From NCBI RefSeq assembly GCF_003003055.1, contig NZ_PVTV01000011.1, positions 310,001-374,000 of the forward strand: a DNA stretch of 64,000 nt, written 5' to 3'. Both the position numbers and the translations under genes were made by a program. Under the pieces are notes generated by a model that worked only from the letters and a program-made list of their open reading frames with translations, was not told the DNA's origin and did no database searches. The stretch comes from Jezberella montanilacus (lineage in GTDB: Bacteria > Pseudomonadota > Gammaproteobacteria > Burkholderiales > Burkholderiaceae_B). Positions 23,938-32,851 of the stretch are shown here, piece by piece; within the stretch, counting starts at the first letter, position 1; the number at the start of each line of letters is the position of its first letter.

Positions 23938-25287
23938 TTACTTTCTAGGTCGGCGTCCGATCAACATCAGCGGAGGCAGTAATAGCAACCATGACACTCT
24001 GGCCTGATACCGATCATGAGGTTTCGACAAGGCACCTGTCGCCAATGCGTTCGCTACAAAGCCCACACACAGCATCACCACCAAAGGGCCTGCAAACTTA
24101 GGCTGGGTAAGCAGCAGATACAACGACAGGGCAAGAGATAAACAAACAACACCTTGCATCACCAAGTTGTAGCGTTCAAATTGTCCGAACAAGCCCTTTG
24201 TGAGCAATTCGTTGTGGGCTTGAAGCGAGGATTGAAAACGTTGTACCTCAGCGTCCGGGAAGTATTCCCGCAGGACTTTTTCAACCGTCAAATCCAGATA
24301 ATCTGAATGCAGCGTATCCCCCAGTTTGATCATGCTCATCTGGTTAACCGTATTCTTTACAGAAGATACAAGAACTTGTAACGGTCTCTCAGTGACAACC
24401 GCCCGAACGATTTCAGAGGCTTCGGGTGCCAATCCTATTGGCCCGTCGGGATGACTCCAGACAACGCCTGTTCCGTCCCACAGAAACCTATCGCTGTCCG
24501 TTGGCAAGCGCTCTGACCACTCACACAGATGCCACGTTCTGCTAGCACAATACTTATCCAGTATCGGTTGAGTATGACCATCTGCAGATAATCGAGCAAG
24601 CATAAAGACCGAACCGTGTGGCGACACCGAGAATTTGCCAAAGGCGAGATAGCTTGTCCCTACGAGGGCAACTAATGCGATCAGCAGCGGGACTAAGGCC
24701 AGTAAAAACCGCCTTGGCCGAAACAAAAGCACGACACAAAGACAGGTCGCAGCGATGATCAGATGAGACAGATGCACTGCAATGGCTAACGACGCAACAA
24801 TCACCACCCACCGCTTTAACCAAGTAGAAATCGCTCTATCAAATCCCAACACAAACAAGGCAAGCACAGCAAGGCCAGCAAAAATATCTGGCATTAAAAA
24901 CGACGCAAACCAAGGCGCTGTGCTCACGAGTCCGAGAGCGAAGCAGGTCAGCAAATGACGGTGCAGCGCTCGTCGAGCGACGCACGCAGCGGTCAGCCAG
25001 AGTAACTGTGAGAGCAATAAAGCTTGGGCAGCTGCCACCCACCATAAAGAACGCCAACTATGGAGCAACAGCATCCAGGGACCGTAAATAAAAGGCTTAT
25101 CCCAATTAAAAAAACCAGGCGCAGGCTGAGCAATAAAAACGTGAGTATCACTGAAAACCAAGGGATAGCCGTTAAGCAACGCTGGCCAGATAAAGGCCAA
25201 AGCGCCGATACAAACGGCAACGAGGCTCATCACCGTGTTTGCAAACCGAGGATGATCTTGCTCAATCGCCACAGGCAGTATTTGCAT
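23938..25287 (-). CDS. Polytopic membrane protein, possibly GT-C glycosyltransferase-like
   Basis: 449-aa integral membrane protein with roughly ten hydrophobic segments and one large soluble loop between about residues 215 and 365. The layout (first helix, then an extracytoplasmic loop with an acidic FSDTHVF motif near residues 45-51, many helices, large hydrophilic loop, two or three last helices) resembles GT-C enzymes such as the ArnT/PMT families, but I recognise no diagnostic motif. The loop has Cys residues (YCASRTWHLCEWS) that could pair. It stands alone between the CMD and dehydrogenase genes. Function unknown. Confidence 0.6.
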   Translation of the reverse strand: MQILPVAIEQDHPRFANTVMSLVAVCIGALAFIWPALLNGYPLVFSDTHVFIAQPAPGFFNWDKPFIYGPWMLLLHSWRSLWWVAAAQALLLSQLLWLTAACVARRALHRHLLTCFALGLVSTAPWFASFLMPDIFAGLAVLALFVLGFDRAISTWLKRWVVIVASLAIAVHLSHLIIAATCLCVVLLFRPRRFLLALVPLLIALVALVGTSYLAFGKFSVSPHGSVFMLARLSADGHTQPILDKYCASRTWHLCEWSERLPTDSDRFLWDGTGVVWSHPDGPIGLAPEASEIVRAVVTERPLQVLVSSVKNTVNQMSMIKLGDTLHSDYLDLTVEKVLREYFPDAEVQRFQSSLQAHNELLTKGLFGQFERYNLVMQGVVCLSLALSLYLLLTQPKFAGPLVVMLCVGFVANALATGALSKPHDRYQARVSWLLLLPPLMLIGRRPRK

Positions 25288-25358
25288 AAAATTTAAATCC
25301 AGCGCAGCTATTGCAAAATCTCAGTCGGTTCGCAGCAGGTGTCGAAAAAATACGATGA

Positions 25359-26243
25359 TTATTCGGTGTAATTACGAATAACTGCCGCATCATCGAGTTT
25401 GCCTAAGCCGTGTCCGCTGCTCTCGAGGAACTGCAGAAATGCAGTGTGTGCCATGGGTGCGGCGAAGCTCGCTTGCTTGGCGGAGTCCAGCACCAAACCA
25501 AGGTCCTTCACGAAGATATCAACCGCAGACTGCACATCATCAAAAGAATCGGCAATCATGCGCGGCCCGCGATCACCAAGCATCCAGGAAGACGCCGCAC
25601 CGCTTTTCAAGATTTCGAGGGTGGTGTCGAGTGGTAGACCATGTTTTTTTGCCATCGCCAAAGCCTCGGCAGCAGCCGCGATATGCACACCGCACAATAA
25701 CTGGTTGACGACTTTCATCTGAGCGCCCATCCCAGCTTCTGTCCCCAGAAAGAAAATTTTGCCTCCAATCGATTTCAAGATCGGTTGAATACGCTCGTAG
25801 ATAGCAGTCGGCCCAGCGGCCATGATAGTCATCGTGGCATTCTTGGCGCCTATCTGACCACCGGTAACAGGCGCATCCATGAGATGAACGCCGATCTTGG
25901 CCAGACGCACTGAGAGTTCTCTCAAGAACTTGGGAGCCATCGTGCTGCACGCGATAAAAACCGTGTCAGGGCGCATTGTTTTCGCAAGCCCGTTTTCGCC
26001 AAAGAGCAAAGCCTCTGTTTGAACGTCGTTCACGACAAAGCTGATAACAACATCGCAAACAGACGTCACATCACTTGCCTCACGCGAAGCAACGCCACCG
26101 ATTGATTCAAGCCATTTAAGTGCATCAGCGCTGACATCACGACCAATAACCTGATAGCCATTTTTAATCAGATTCTCAGCAACGCCCCTGCCCATAACCC
26201 CAAGGCCTACCAGGCCAATTGCTTGCTTCTTTTCAGGTAACAT
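25359..26243 (-). CDS. NAD(P)-dependent beta-hydroxyacid dehydrogenase
   Basis: 294-aa member of the 3-hydroxyisobutyrate dehydrogenase/GarR/GlxR family. It has the Rossmann motif GLVGLGVMGRGVAENL near the start, the substrate-binding DAPVTGGQIGA block, and the catalytic Lys in GAQMKVVNQLL. The start at 26243 has AAGGA eight bases upstream, better than the two in-frame ATGs before it. It is divergent from the acyl-CoA dehydrogenase gene. Likely substrates are 3-hydroxyisobutyrate, tartronate semialdehyde or similar; sequence does not decide. Confidence 0.9.
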   Translation of the reverse strand: MLPEKKQAIGLVGLGVMGRGVAENLIKNGYQVIGRDVSADALKWLESIGGVASREASDVTSVCDVVISFVVNDVQTEALLFGENGLAKTMRPDTVFIACSTMAPKFLRELSVRLAKIGVHLMDAPVTGGQIGAKNATMTIMAAGPTAIYERIQPILKSIGGKIFFLGTEAGMGAQMKVVNQLLCGVHIAAAAEALAMAKKHGLPLDTTLEILKSGAASSWMLGDRGPRMIADSFDDVQSAVDIFVKDLGLVLDSAKQASFAAPMAHTAFLQFLESSGHGLGKLDDAAVIRNYTE

Positions 26244-26352
26244 CAGTCGCATCCTTTTCATTTTGTTTGATCAGCCATCATAGAAGAAAATCGATCGGAC
26301 TGACTCAATGACAATCGATGCACTTCAAATATAAATAATCCGGGGCTTAGCA

Positions 26353-27531
26353 ATGCAAGATTTGTTTTACAGGGATCTCACCACCGAACAACAAGCGATT
26401 GTCGACGCAGTCAATCAGACTTGCTCGCCTTTTGGTGAGGACTATTGGCTTGCGCGCGATGAGGATGCTGTCTTCCCGCATGAATTTCATGCGGCAATGG
26501 CCAAAGCCGGTTGGTTAGGGATCGCCATGCCCGAGGCCTACGGCGGCTCAGGGCTGGGGATGACTGAAGCGACCCTGCTCACACAGACTGTTGCAGAGAC
26601 AGGTGCCTGCTTGTCGGGTGCCTCAGCCATTCATATGAATATCTTTGGCCTGAACCCAATTGTTGTTTACGGTACCGAAGCGCAAAAACAAAAATATTTA
26701 CCACCTGTGATTGATGGATCCGAAAAAGCTTGTTTCGGCGTAACCGAACCTAACACGGGGCTCAACACGACCGAGCTCAAAACTCGAGCTGTCTTGAAAG
26801 GTGATCGCTACGTAGTTCATGGTCAGAAAGTATGGATATCGACAGCTCAAGTCGCCGACAAGATACTTTTACTAGCCCGCACGACGCCTATCGAGGACTG
26901 CAAGAACAAGACTCACGGTTTGTCGCTGTTTTACACTGATCTCGATCGAAGCAAAGTTCAGGTACGTCTGATCCACAAAATGGGAAGACATTCAGTCGAC
27001 TCAAACGAATTATTTATCGACGGCCTGGAAATCCCTGTTGAAGATCGTATTGGTGAGGAAGGCCAGGGCTTCAAATACATACTGCATGGCATGAATCCCG
27101 AACGGATGCTGATCGCTGCTGAGGCAATTGGCATTGGTCGCATCGCCTTACGCAAGGCAACCGCGTATGCCAATGAACGCGTCGTGTTTAACCGCAAGAT
27201 CGGTCAAAATCAGGCGATTCAACATCCGTTAGCGAAGAACTGGATGGAGCTCGAGGCAGCGCGGTTAATGACCATGAAAGCAGCCGCGCTCTACGATCAG
27301 AACAAAGATTGTGCCGCTGAGGCTAACGCAGCCAAATATCTGGCCGGCGAAGCGGGTTTTCATGCATGTGAACAGGCTGTCATGACGCATGGTGGCTTTG
27401 GTTACGCTCGCGAGTACCACGTCGAGCGCTACTTCAGAGAAGTCATGATCGCGCGCATCGCCCCGGTCAGTCGCGAACTGATTTTATCTTACGTTGCAGA
27501 GCGTGTTTTAGGTCTGCCCAAGTCGTACTGA
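26353..27531 (+). CDS. Acyl-CoA dehydrogenase
   Basis: 392-aa flavin enzyme of the acyl-CoA dehydrogenase family. Visible blocks: GWLGIAMPEAYGGSGLGMTEA, CFGVTEPNTGLNTTELKTRAV (FAD and substrate contact), VHGQKVWISTAQVADK, and the C-terminal THGGFGYAREYHVERYFREV with the flavin-binding Arg. It catalyses alpha,beta-dehydrogenation of an acyl-CoA using an electron-transfer flavoprotein. Divergently placed from the hydroxyacid dehydrogenase, it could supply the first oxidation for the thiolase/SDR pathway encoded nearby. Chain specificity is not predictable. Confidence 0.93.
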   Translation: MQDLFYRDLTTEQQAIVDAVNQTCSPFGEDYWLARDEDAVFPHEFHAAMAKAGWLGIAMPEAYGGSGLGMTEATLLTQTVAETGACLSGASAIHMNIFGLNPIVVYGTEAQKQKYLPPVIDGSEKACFGVTEPNTGLNTTELKTRAVLKGDRYVVHGQKVWISTAQVADKILLLARTTPIEDCKNKTHGLSLFYTDLDRSKVQVRLIHKMGRHSVDSNELFIDGLEIPVEDRIGEEGQGFKYILHGMNPERMLIAAEAIGIGRIALRKATAYANERVVFNRKIGQNQAIQHPLAKNWMELEAARLMTMKAAALYDQNKDCAAEANAAKYLAGEAGFHACEQAVMTHGGFGYAREYHVERYFREVMIARIAPVSRELILSYVAERVLGLPKSY

Positions 27532-27553
27532 TAAGGGGATTCACCCCTTATCA
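27529..27553 (+). terminator. Hairpin at the acyl-CoA dehydrogenase stop
   Basis: TGATAAGGGG and CCCCTTATCA form a perfect 10-base stem with a 5-base loop. The stem contains the stop codon of the acyl-CoA dehydrogenase gene. No T-run follows, so it may end transcription only weakly or protect the transcript 3' end. Confidence 0.5.
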
Positions 27554-27558
27554 TCCGA

Positions 27559-27590
27559 TTAATGGCCTGAACAACACAGGTGGCCATTAA
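27559..27590 (-). terminator. Hairpin at the end of the RND efflux operon
   Basis: TTAATGGCC and GGCCATTAA form a 9-base stem with a 14-base loop that covers the stop codon of the RND pump gene. Located between two convergent genes, next to the hairpin at 27529-27553. Confidence 0.45.
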
Positions 27591-30500
27591 TTGCCGTTGC
27601 CATTCACTTCATCAGCCGCGTTTTTAAACATCCGACGAAGCGCGTCATCATTCAACGCGGGCGAATTATTGATCTCGTCTAGCTGATCGACTGCGATGTT
27701 TGCAGCGAGTTCCTGAACTGATTCAGGCACTGGTTCCGGCACTGCCTCTGCAACCGGTTGTAACGCCGCTTGTGGCACAGGCTCAGCAGCGTTTCTGAAC
27801 ATCTGACGAAGTGCGTCATCATTGAATACAGTCGGATTGTTTGCCACTTCAAGCGGGCTGACTGCAACGTTTTCAATTACTGCCTGATCTGGTTCAGTCA
27901 CCGCCTGTGGCACCGGAACTGGCTCCGCGACCAGCAGAGTTACTGGCTCAACAACAGGCGCTACGACAGGCTCAGCCACTGGCTCGGCGACTGGCAACGG
28001 CTCAACAACAGGCGCTGTAACAGGCTCCGCCAGACCCTCCGTCACCAACTGTGTTTCGCTTGCGAAAGCAGGCTGTTCTGAATCAGTGAGGAAATCCTCT
28101 GCAAACGACGGTAGCTCAGATGCGCCAGGCAGCTCCGCTGACTCAGCAGGTAGATCCTCAACCGGGTCGGGCGCGATGTCAATTGCAACGCTCTCGCTCG
28201 GTTCAACTATTGGACTCGGGTCAGGACTCGTCTCACCGGGCTCTATTTCAGCAATCTGCTCAGGGGAGGCAACCTCATCCAGGACGCTCGCAACGAGTTC
28301 ACTGCTCGTCTCTGCCTCACTTCCGATCCCATCAGAATTTGTCAGTTCATGAGCAATTTCCGGGTCTGCTGACTGTTTGTCGGACATTTCATCCGTGATC
28401 GCAAGCTCATTCTCTGCAAGGTCAAGGCGTCTTAAAATGACTTCACCGAGACTGATGTCGGTGAGTTCATTCTCACTAGCATTTTTATTTTTTGATACGC
28501 CAGAGGTTTCCGTCGTGCCATCCTCCGATCTTGCATCGACTACCGCCCAGGCCAAGGCTCTCGCCTTTCTCTCTGCGGATTTTTTGGCTCTTGCCTCAAA
28601 AAAACCTTCGATCTGCACAAAGAATATCGGCACCAGCGCGACCGCAAAAACAGTTGAAGCGATCATGCCGCTGAACACTGTTAAGCCAATTGAGATTCTC
28701 GAGGCCGCGCCAGCACCCGAAGATGTCAATAGCGGCACCACACCTAGAATAAAGGCAATCGAGGTCATCACAATAGGCCTGAAGCGCTCATGCGAGGCTT
28801 TCAGGGCAGCGTCAATCAGACTCAGCCCGTGATGTCGTCTCTCTTCGAGTGCCACCTCGACAATTAAAATCGCGTTCTTTGAAGCCAGCGCAATCATCAG
28901 CACCAGCCCAATCTGAACGTAAATATTGTTCGGCAAACCCGTCAAGAATAGCGCAGCCACCACGCCGACTAAGGCCAGCGGTACAGCCAGAATCACCGCA
29001 AATGGTGCAACCCAAGACTCATATTGTGCGGCCAGTACTAAGTAGACCAATAAGATCGACAGCGCAAACACAAGCACTACTGTGTTACCGACGAGTTTTT
29101 CTTGGTAAGACATTGCTGTCCAGTAAAAACTGACACCAGGCGGCAACACCTCTTTGGCTACTTCTTCGACTGCAGCCATCGCCTGGCCTGAGCTATAGGC
29201 ACCGTTTGCGGCACCAAGCAAAGCTGCTGTCGGGAACAAGTTGTACTGAGAAGCAATACCTGGGCCTGTCGTCTCAGTAATGTCGACGAAGGATCCTAAC
29301 GGCACCATGGAGCCTGTCGAGCTCTTGACATATAGTTTGCCAATCTGATCCGTAGATACCCGATCTTTGCCATCAGCCTGAATATAGACCTGATACGTTT
29401 GACCAAAGGTAAAAAACTGATTCACATAGGTGGAGCCAATCGAATTCTGCAAGACATCGTAGGCGTCGCCCAGAGACACCCCTAAGGTCTCAGCTCGCGC
29501 AGCGTTGAACTTCAGTTCGTATTGAGGCACCGTTGCCCTAAATGGCGTAAAGGCAAGCATCACTTCAGGGCGCGCTGACACAGCGTGCGCAAGGGCATCC
29601 GTGGCACGAGCAAGCTTTTGGTAATCATTGCTCAAATCAGTAAGCACGACTTGCATTTGAAAGCCGCCCGACAGACCTAAGCCAGGAATTGCCGGGGGCA
29701 ACAAGACATTCACTGTCGCCTCTTGTACTGACTGCATTTTGGCACTCAGTCCAGGGAAAATACTTCTTAGATCCTCACCTGGTGACTTAGCGCGTTCGTC
29801 CCATGGTTTCAGGATGACATACATGACACCAGCGTTAGCCTGAGAGGCGCTATTGTTCAGTGCGTTAATGCCGCCAACGGACACGACTTTTTGAACACCA
29901 GGTACGGTTTCAATGATTTTGGCAACATTTGCCATCGTCTCAGTTGTCCGCTGCAGCGAGGACGCGTTAGGTAACTGAACCGACACAACCAAGTAACCTT
30001 GATCTTCATTGGGAATAAACCCTGTTGGGACTTTGACTAAGCCATAGATAGCAAAGGCAATCAAGGCGAAACCCACTGTCATCGAAATCTTCCGATGACT
30101 CATCAGGATTTGCATCAATCCTGCATATGAATTCGAAATTTTCTCGAATCCTTGATCAAACTTTTTAAAGAACCAGTTCTTCTTCACCACGCCAAGTGGC
30201 TTAGGTTTGATAAACGTGGCCGCCTGCGTCGGCTTAAGCGTCACCGCATTGATGCCACTGATCAAGGCCGTTGCAGCAATCACCAGTGCAAACTGCCGAT
30301 ACATCTGCCCCGTGATGCCCGAGATGAAAGAAGCAGGCAAAAACACAGCCATCAATACCAGCGTGATACCAATAATGGGACCCATCAATTCGGTCATTGC
30401 GTTGACGGCTGCGTCGTGAGGCGTTTCACCATGTTCAACCTTCTTCGCCACGCCCTCTACTACCACGATCGCATCGTCAACGACAATACCAATACAAAGC

Positions 30501-31702
30501 ACAATCGCAAACAGGGTCAACAGATTGATCGAAAAGCCTAAGGATGCCATGGCAGCAAATGCGCCAATAATGGTCACCGGCACCGTCGTGGCTGGGACCA
30601 ATACTGCACGCCAATCCTGCAAAAAGATCATGATGACTGCAAGAACAAGGAAGCCTGCTTCGAACAGGGTGTGATAAACCTCGTCAATCGACGCCGTCAC
30701 GAACATCGTCGTGTCAAACGGGATTTCCCAACTCATGTCTTTAGGGAAGGTTTGGGCGATCGCTTCCATCTCTGCTCTGACGGCTTTCGCGGTAGCAATT
30801 GCATTGGCACTAGGCAACTGATAAATCGCAATACCGCCGGCAGGCTTGTCACCCAATTTAAAAAACTGGCTGTAATTTTGACTACCTAATTCAACACGTC
30901 CAACATCCTGTAATCGGGTAATTGCGCCTTGATCGTCAACCTTGACCAAAATATTGCCAAACTCTTCGGGACTATTCATGGCGCTCAGCACATTGAGTGT
31001 GTACTGAAAATCCTGACCATTCGGAACTGGTGGGGCACCAATCTGACCACCCGCCAACATCACATTTTGACGGCTAATTGCATTCGAAATGTCCGAGGGC
31101 GTCAGTGATCGTGCGGCCAATTGAGCCGGATCCAGCCAAATCCGCATGCTGTAGTTACCAACACCAAACACATTGGCAGCCGCAACGCCTTTAATCCGCG
31201 CCAAACGATTCTGCATCTGCAGGTTGGCGAAATTACTCAAGAACAAGGCGTCGTGAGACGGATCGTCGGATGTCAGGGTGACAAACTGCAAAATTGCCGT
31301 CGACTGCATCTTGGTCGTGATACCTTGCTTTTGCACGGATTGCGGCAAACCGGGTACTGCAATCGCGACTCTGTTTTGAACATTAACCTGGGCAATATTT
31401 GGATCAGTACCGACCTCGAAAGTGACGGTCAATGTGTAGCGACCGTCGTTTGTCGAATCAGACTGCATATAAAGCATGTTCTCAACGCCGTTAACTTGCG
31501 TCTCAATACTGCTCGCCACCATTTGCTGCATCATCGCAGCGCTGGCGCCAGGCCAACTTGTCGACACCTGAATAGTTGGGGGCGTCATGGGCGGATACTG
31601 GGAAATAGGCAACCCGAAAATGGAAACCGCACCCAATATCATCATGATGATAGCGATGACGTTCCCGAGAACCGGGCGTTCGATAAAGTATTTAGAAAGC
31701 AT
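27587..31702 (-). CDS. RND multidrug efflux pump (HAE1/AcrB type) with long C-terminal tail
   Basis: Inner-membrane proton antiporter of a tripartite drug efflux system. The AcrB-like core spans about residues 1-1041: MLSKYFIERPVLGNVIAI start, the GIVVDDAIVVVEG helix with the two proton-relay Asp residues, the SFISGITGQMYRQFALV block, and a second permease half ending FFVQIEGFFEARAKK. Usual length is 1,030-1,060 aa; this protein has 1,371. The extra ~330 residues are acidic and Pro/Val/Glu-rich, with AEPV-type repeats and a duplicated NDDALR.MF.NAA motif, and would lie in the cytoplasm. It follows the adaptor gene by 18 bp. Pump assignment is firm; the tail's role is unknown. Confidence 0.93.
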   Translation of the reverse strand: MLSKYFIERPVLGNVIAIIMMILGAVSIFGLPISQYPPMTPPTIQVSTSWPGASAAMMQQMVASSIETQVNGVENMLYMQSDSTNDGRYTLTVTFEVGTDPNIAQVNVQNRVAIAVPGLPQSVQKQGITTKMQSTAILQFVTLTSDDPSHDALFLSNFANLQMQNRLARIKGVAAANVFGVGNYSMRIWLDPAQLAARSLTPSDISNAISRQNVMLAGGQIGAPPVPNGQDFQYTLNVLSAMNSPEEFGNILVKVDDQGAITRLQDVGRVELGSQNYSQFFKLGDKPAGGIAIYQLPSANAIATAKAVRAEMEAIAQTFPKDMSWEIPFDTTMFVTASIDEVYHTLFEAGFLVLAVIMIFLQDWRAVLVPATTVPVTIIGAFAAMASLGFSINLLTLFAIVLCIGIVVDDAIVVVEGVAKKVEHGETPHDAAVNAMTELMGPIIGITLVLMAVFLPASFISGITGQMYRQFALVIAATALISGINAVTLKPTQAATFIKPKPLGVVKKNWFFKKFDQGFEKISNSYAGLMQILMSHRKISMTVGFALIAFAIYGLVKVPTGFIPNEDQGYLVVSVQLPNASSLQRTTETMANVAKIIETVPGVQKVVSVGGINALNNSASQANAGVMYVILKPWDERAKSPGEDLRSIFPGLSAKMQSVQEATVNVLLPPAIPGLGLSGGFQMQVVLTDLSNDYQKLARATDALAHAVSARPEVMLAFTPFRATVPQYELKFNAARAETLGVSLGDAYDVLQNSIGSTYVNQFFTFGQTYQVYIQADGKDRVSTDQIGKLYVKSSTGSMVPLGSFVDITETTGPGIASQYNLFPTAALLGAANGAYSSGQAMAAVEEVAKEVLPPGVSFYWTAMSYQEKLVGNTVVLVFALSILLVYLVLAAQYESWVAPFAVILAVPLALVGVVAALFLTGLPNNIYVQIGLVLMIALASKNAILIVEVALEERRHHGLSLIDAALKASHERFRPIVMTSIAFILGVVPLLTSSGAGAASRISIGLTVFSGMIASTVFAVALVPIFFVQIEGFFEARAKKSAERKARALAWAVVDARSEDGTTETSGVSKNKNASENELTDISLGEVILRRLDLAENELAITDEMSDKQSADPEIAHELTNSDGIGSEAETSSELVASVLDEVASPEQIAEIEPGETSPDPSPIVEPSESVAIDIAPDPVEDLPAESAELPGASELPSFAEDFLTDSEQPAFASETQLVTEGLAEPVTAPVVEPLPVAEPVAEPVVAPVVEPVTLLVAEPVPVPQAVTEPDQAVIENVAVSPLEVANNPTVFNDDALRQMFRNAAEPVPQAALQPVAEAVPEPVPESVQELAANIAVDQLDEINNSPALNDDALRRMFKNAADEVNGNGN
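27605..27829 (-). repeat. Duplicated NDDALR motif in the RND pump tail
   Basis: Two copies of an 18-residue motif, VFNDDALRQMFRNAAEPV at about residues 1292-1309 and ALNDDALRRMFKNAADEV at about 1349-1366, lie 57 residues apart. The DNA of the two copies is also closely similar, pointing to a rather recent internal duplication. The second copy is almost at the C-terminus. Confidence 0.8.
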
Positions 31703-31720
31703 GAGTTATCTCGTCGCCTA

Positions 31721-32851
31721 TCAGTCGTGCAACTTGGGTAACGGATCGAGCGTGATCATCGACGGGTTGACTGTCTGGCCTTCTCTGACGTTGACAAAAC
31801 CATTCACCAAGACATCCTGTGACGCGGTCAAGCCCGAGGCGACTTCTGCTAACTTGCCGAATTTTTGTCCCAACACAATATTTTGGCGATGCGCTTTTTT
31901 TGCATCATCGACGATATAAATATAATTACCTTGCTGATCGGTCTCGATTACCGAACTGGGGATCAGCACCGCCTTGTGTGGCGTACCATATTCAACCATC
32001 ACTCTGGCGTAATAGCCCGGCAGCAAAGCCAGATCAGCATTCGGCAGCTCAGCCCGCAATTGCAACGTACCGGTGCTGGTGCTCAGCGTATTCGATGCAA
32101 AGTCGAGCGTACCGTGATGCAAAAATCCTTTCTCGTTCTGCAACGCTACGTGAACCTGCAATTTATTGACCATACTTTTCTTGACAGCATCGTCAGCATA
32201 CTGCTTGCGGAACTCCAGCACTTCTCGCTCGTTCACTGAAAAATACACATAAACCGGGCTGATCTTATCGATCGACGCGAGCTTAACGCCACCAGCAGTG
32301 CCATTCAGGTAATTGCCAACATCCACCAGGTGCCGGCTCATCAAACCGTCAAAGGGTGCACGGATTTCTGTGTAGCTGAGATTCAGCTTCGCCAGTTTGA
32401 GGTTGGCATCTGCTTGCGAATAGGCTGATACCGCATTGTCCACTGAAGCCTGCGACGTGGCGTTTTGTTTAAGCAGATTTTGTTGTCTGTCGAGCTCGAT
32501 CTTCGCTTGCGTGTAGACCGCTTGTGCCAAATTCACTTGTTGCTGATACTGATCTTGCTCGATCACAAACAGCGGCTGATCCTTTTTAACGTAAGCGCCG
32601 TCAGAAAACGTAATCTTTGACAAATAGCCAGAAACACGCGCGGTCAAATCAACGCTCAGCAATGCCTGCACATTACCATCGAACAGTTTGTAGCTCACAA
32701 CATCTTGGTACAGCGGCTTGGCAACGGTCACGTCGGCGATAACCGGCGGCCGTTCCGTTTTTTTGTCACAACCGGCGATCAGTGCCAGCACCCCAAGACA
32801 ACCGACTGTTAACAGCTTACGCGTCAGCGAAATACGTGTAATTGTGCTCAT
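31721..32851 (-). CDS. RND efflux periplasmic adaptor (membrane fusion protein)
   Basis: 376-aa lipoprotein adaptor that bridges pump and outer-membrane channel. A lipobox LIAGC places the lipidated Cys at 28. The lipoyl-like region shows VTARVSGYLSKITFSDGAYVKKDQPLFVIE, followed by an alpha-hairpin rich in Q, A and L, and the second lipoyl half LNLSYTEIRAPFDGLMSRHLVDVGNYL. Length and layout are those of AcrA/MexA. It overlaps the outer-membrane factor gene by four bases and precedes the pump gene. No TetR or MarR regulator gene adjoins the operon. Confidence 0.93.
   Translation of the reverse strand: MSTITRISLTRKLLTVGCLGVLALIAGCDKKTERPPVIADVTVAKPLYQDVVSYKLFDGNVQALLSVDLTARVSGYLSKITFSDGAYVKKDQPLFVIEQDQYQQQVNLAQAVYTQAKIELDRQQNLLKQNATSQASVDNAVSAYSQADANLKLAKLNLSYTEIRAPFDGLMSRHLVDVGNYLNGTAGGVKLASIDKISPVYVYFSVNEREVLEFRKQYADDAVKKSMVNKLQVHVALQNEKGFLHHGTLDFASNTLSTSTGTLQLRAELPNADLALLPGYYARVMVEYGTPHKAVLIPSSVIETDQQGNYIYIVDDAKKAHRQNIVLGQKFGKLAEVASGLTASQDVLVNGFVNVREGQTVNPSMITLDPLPKLHD

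Noticed and set aside
28086-28832. Long plus-strand ORFs opposite the RND pump tail
   Set aside because: They are antisense to a low-complexity coding region, rich in Ser and Arg, lack family features, and come from codon bias of the real gene.
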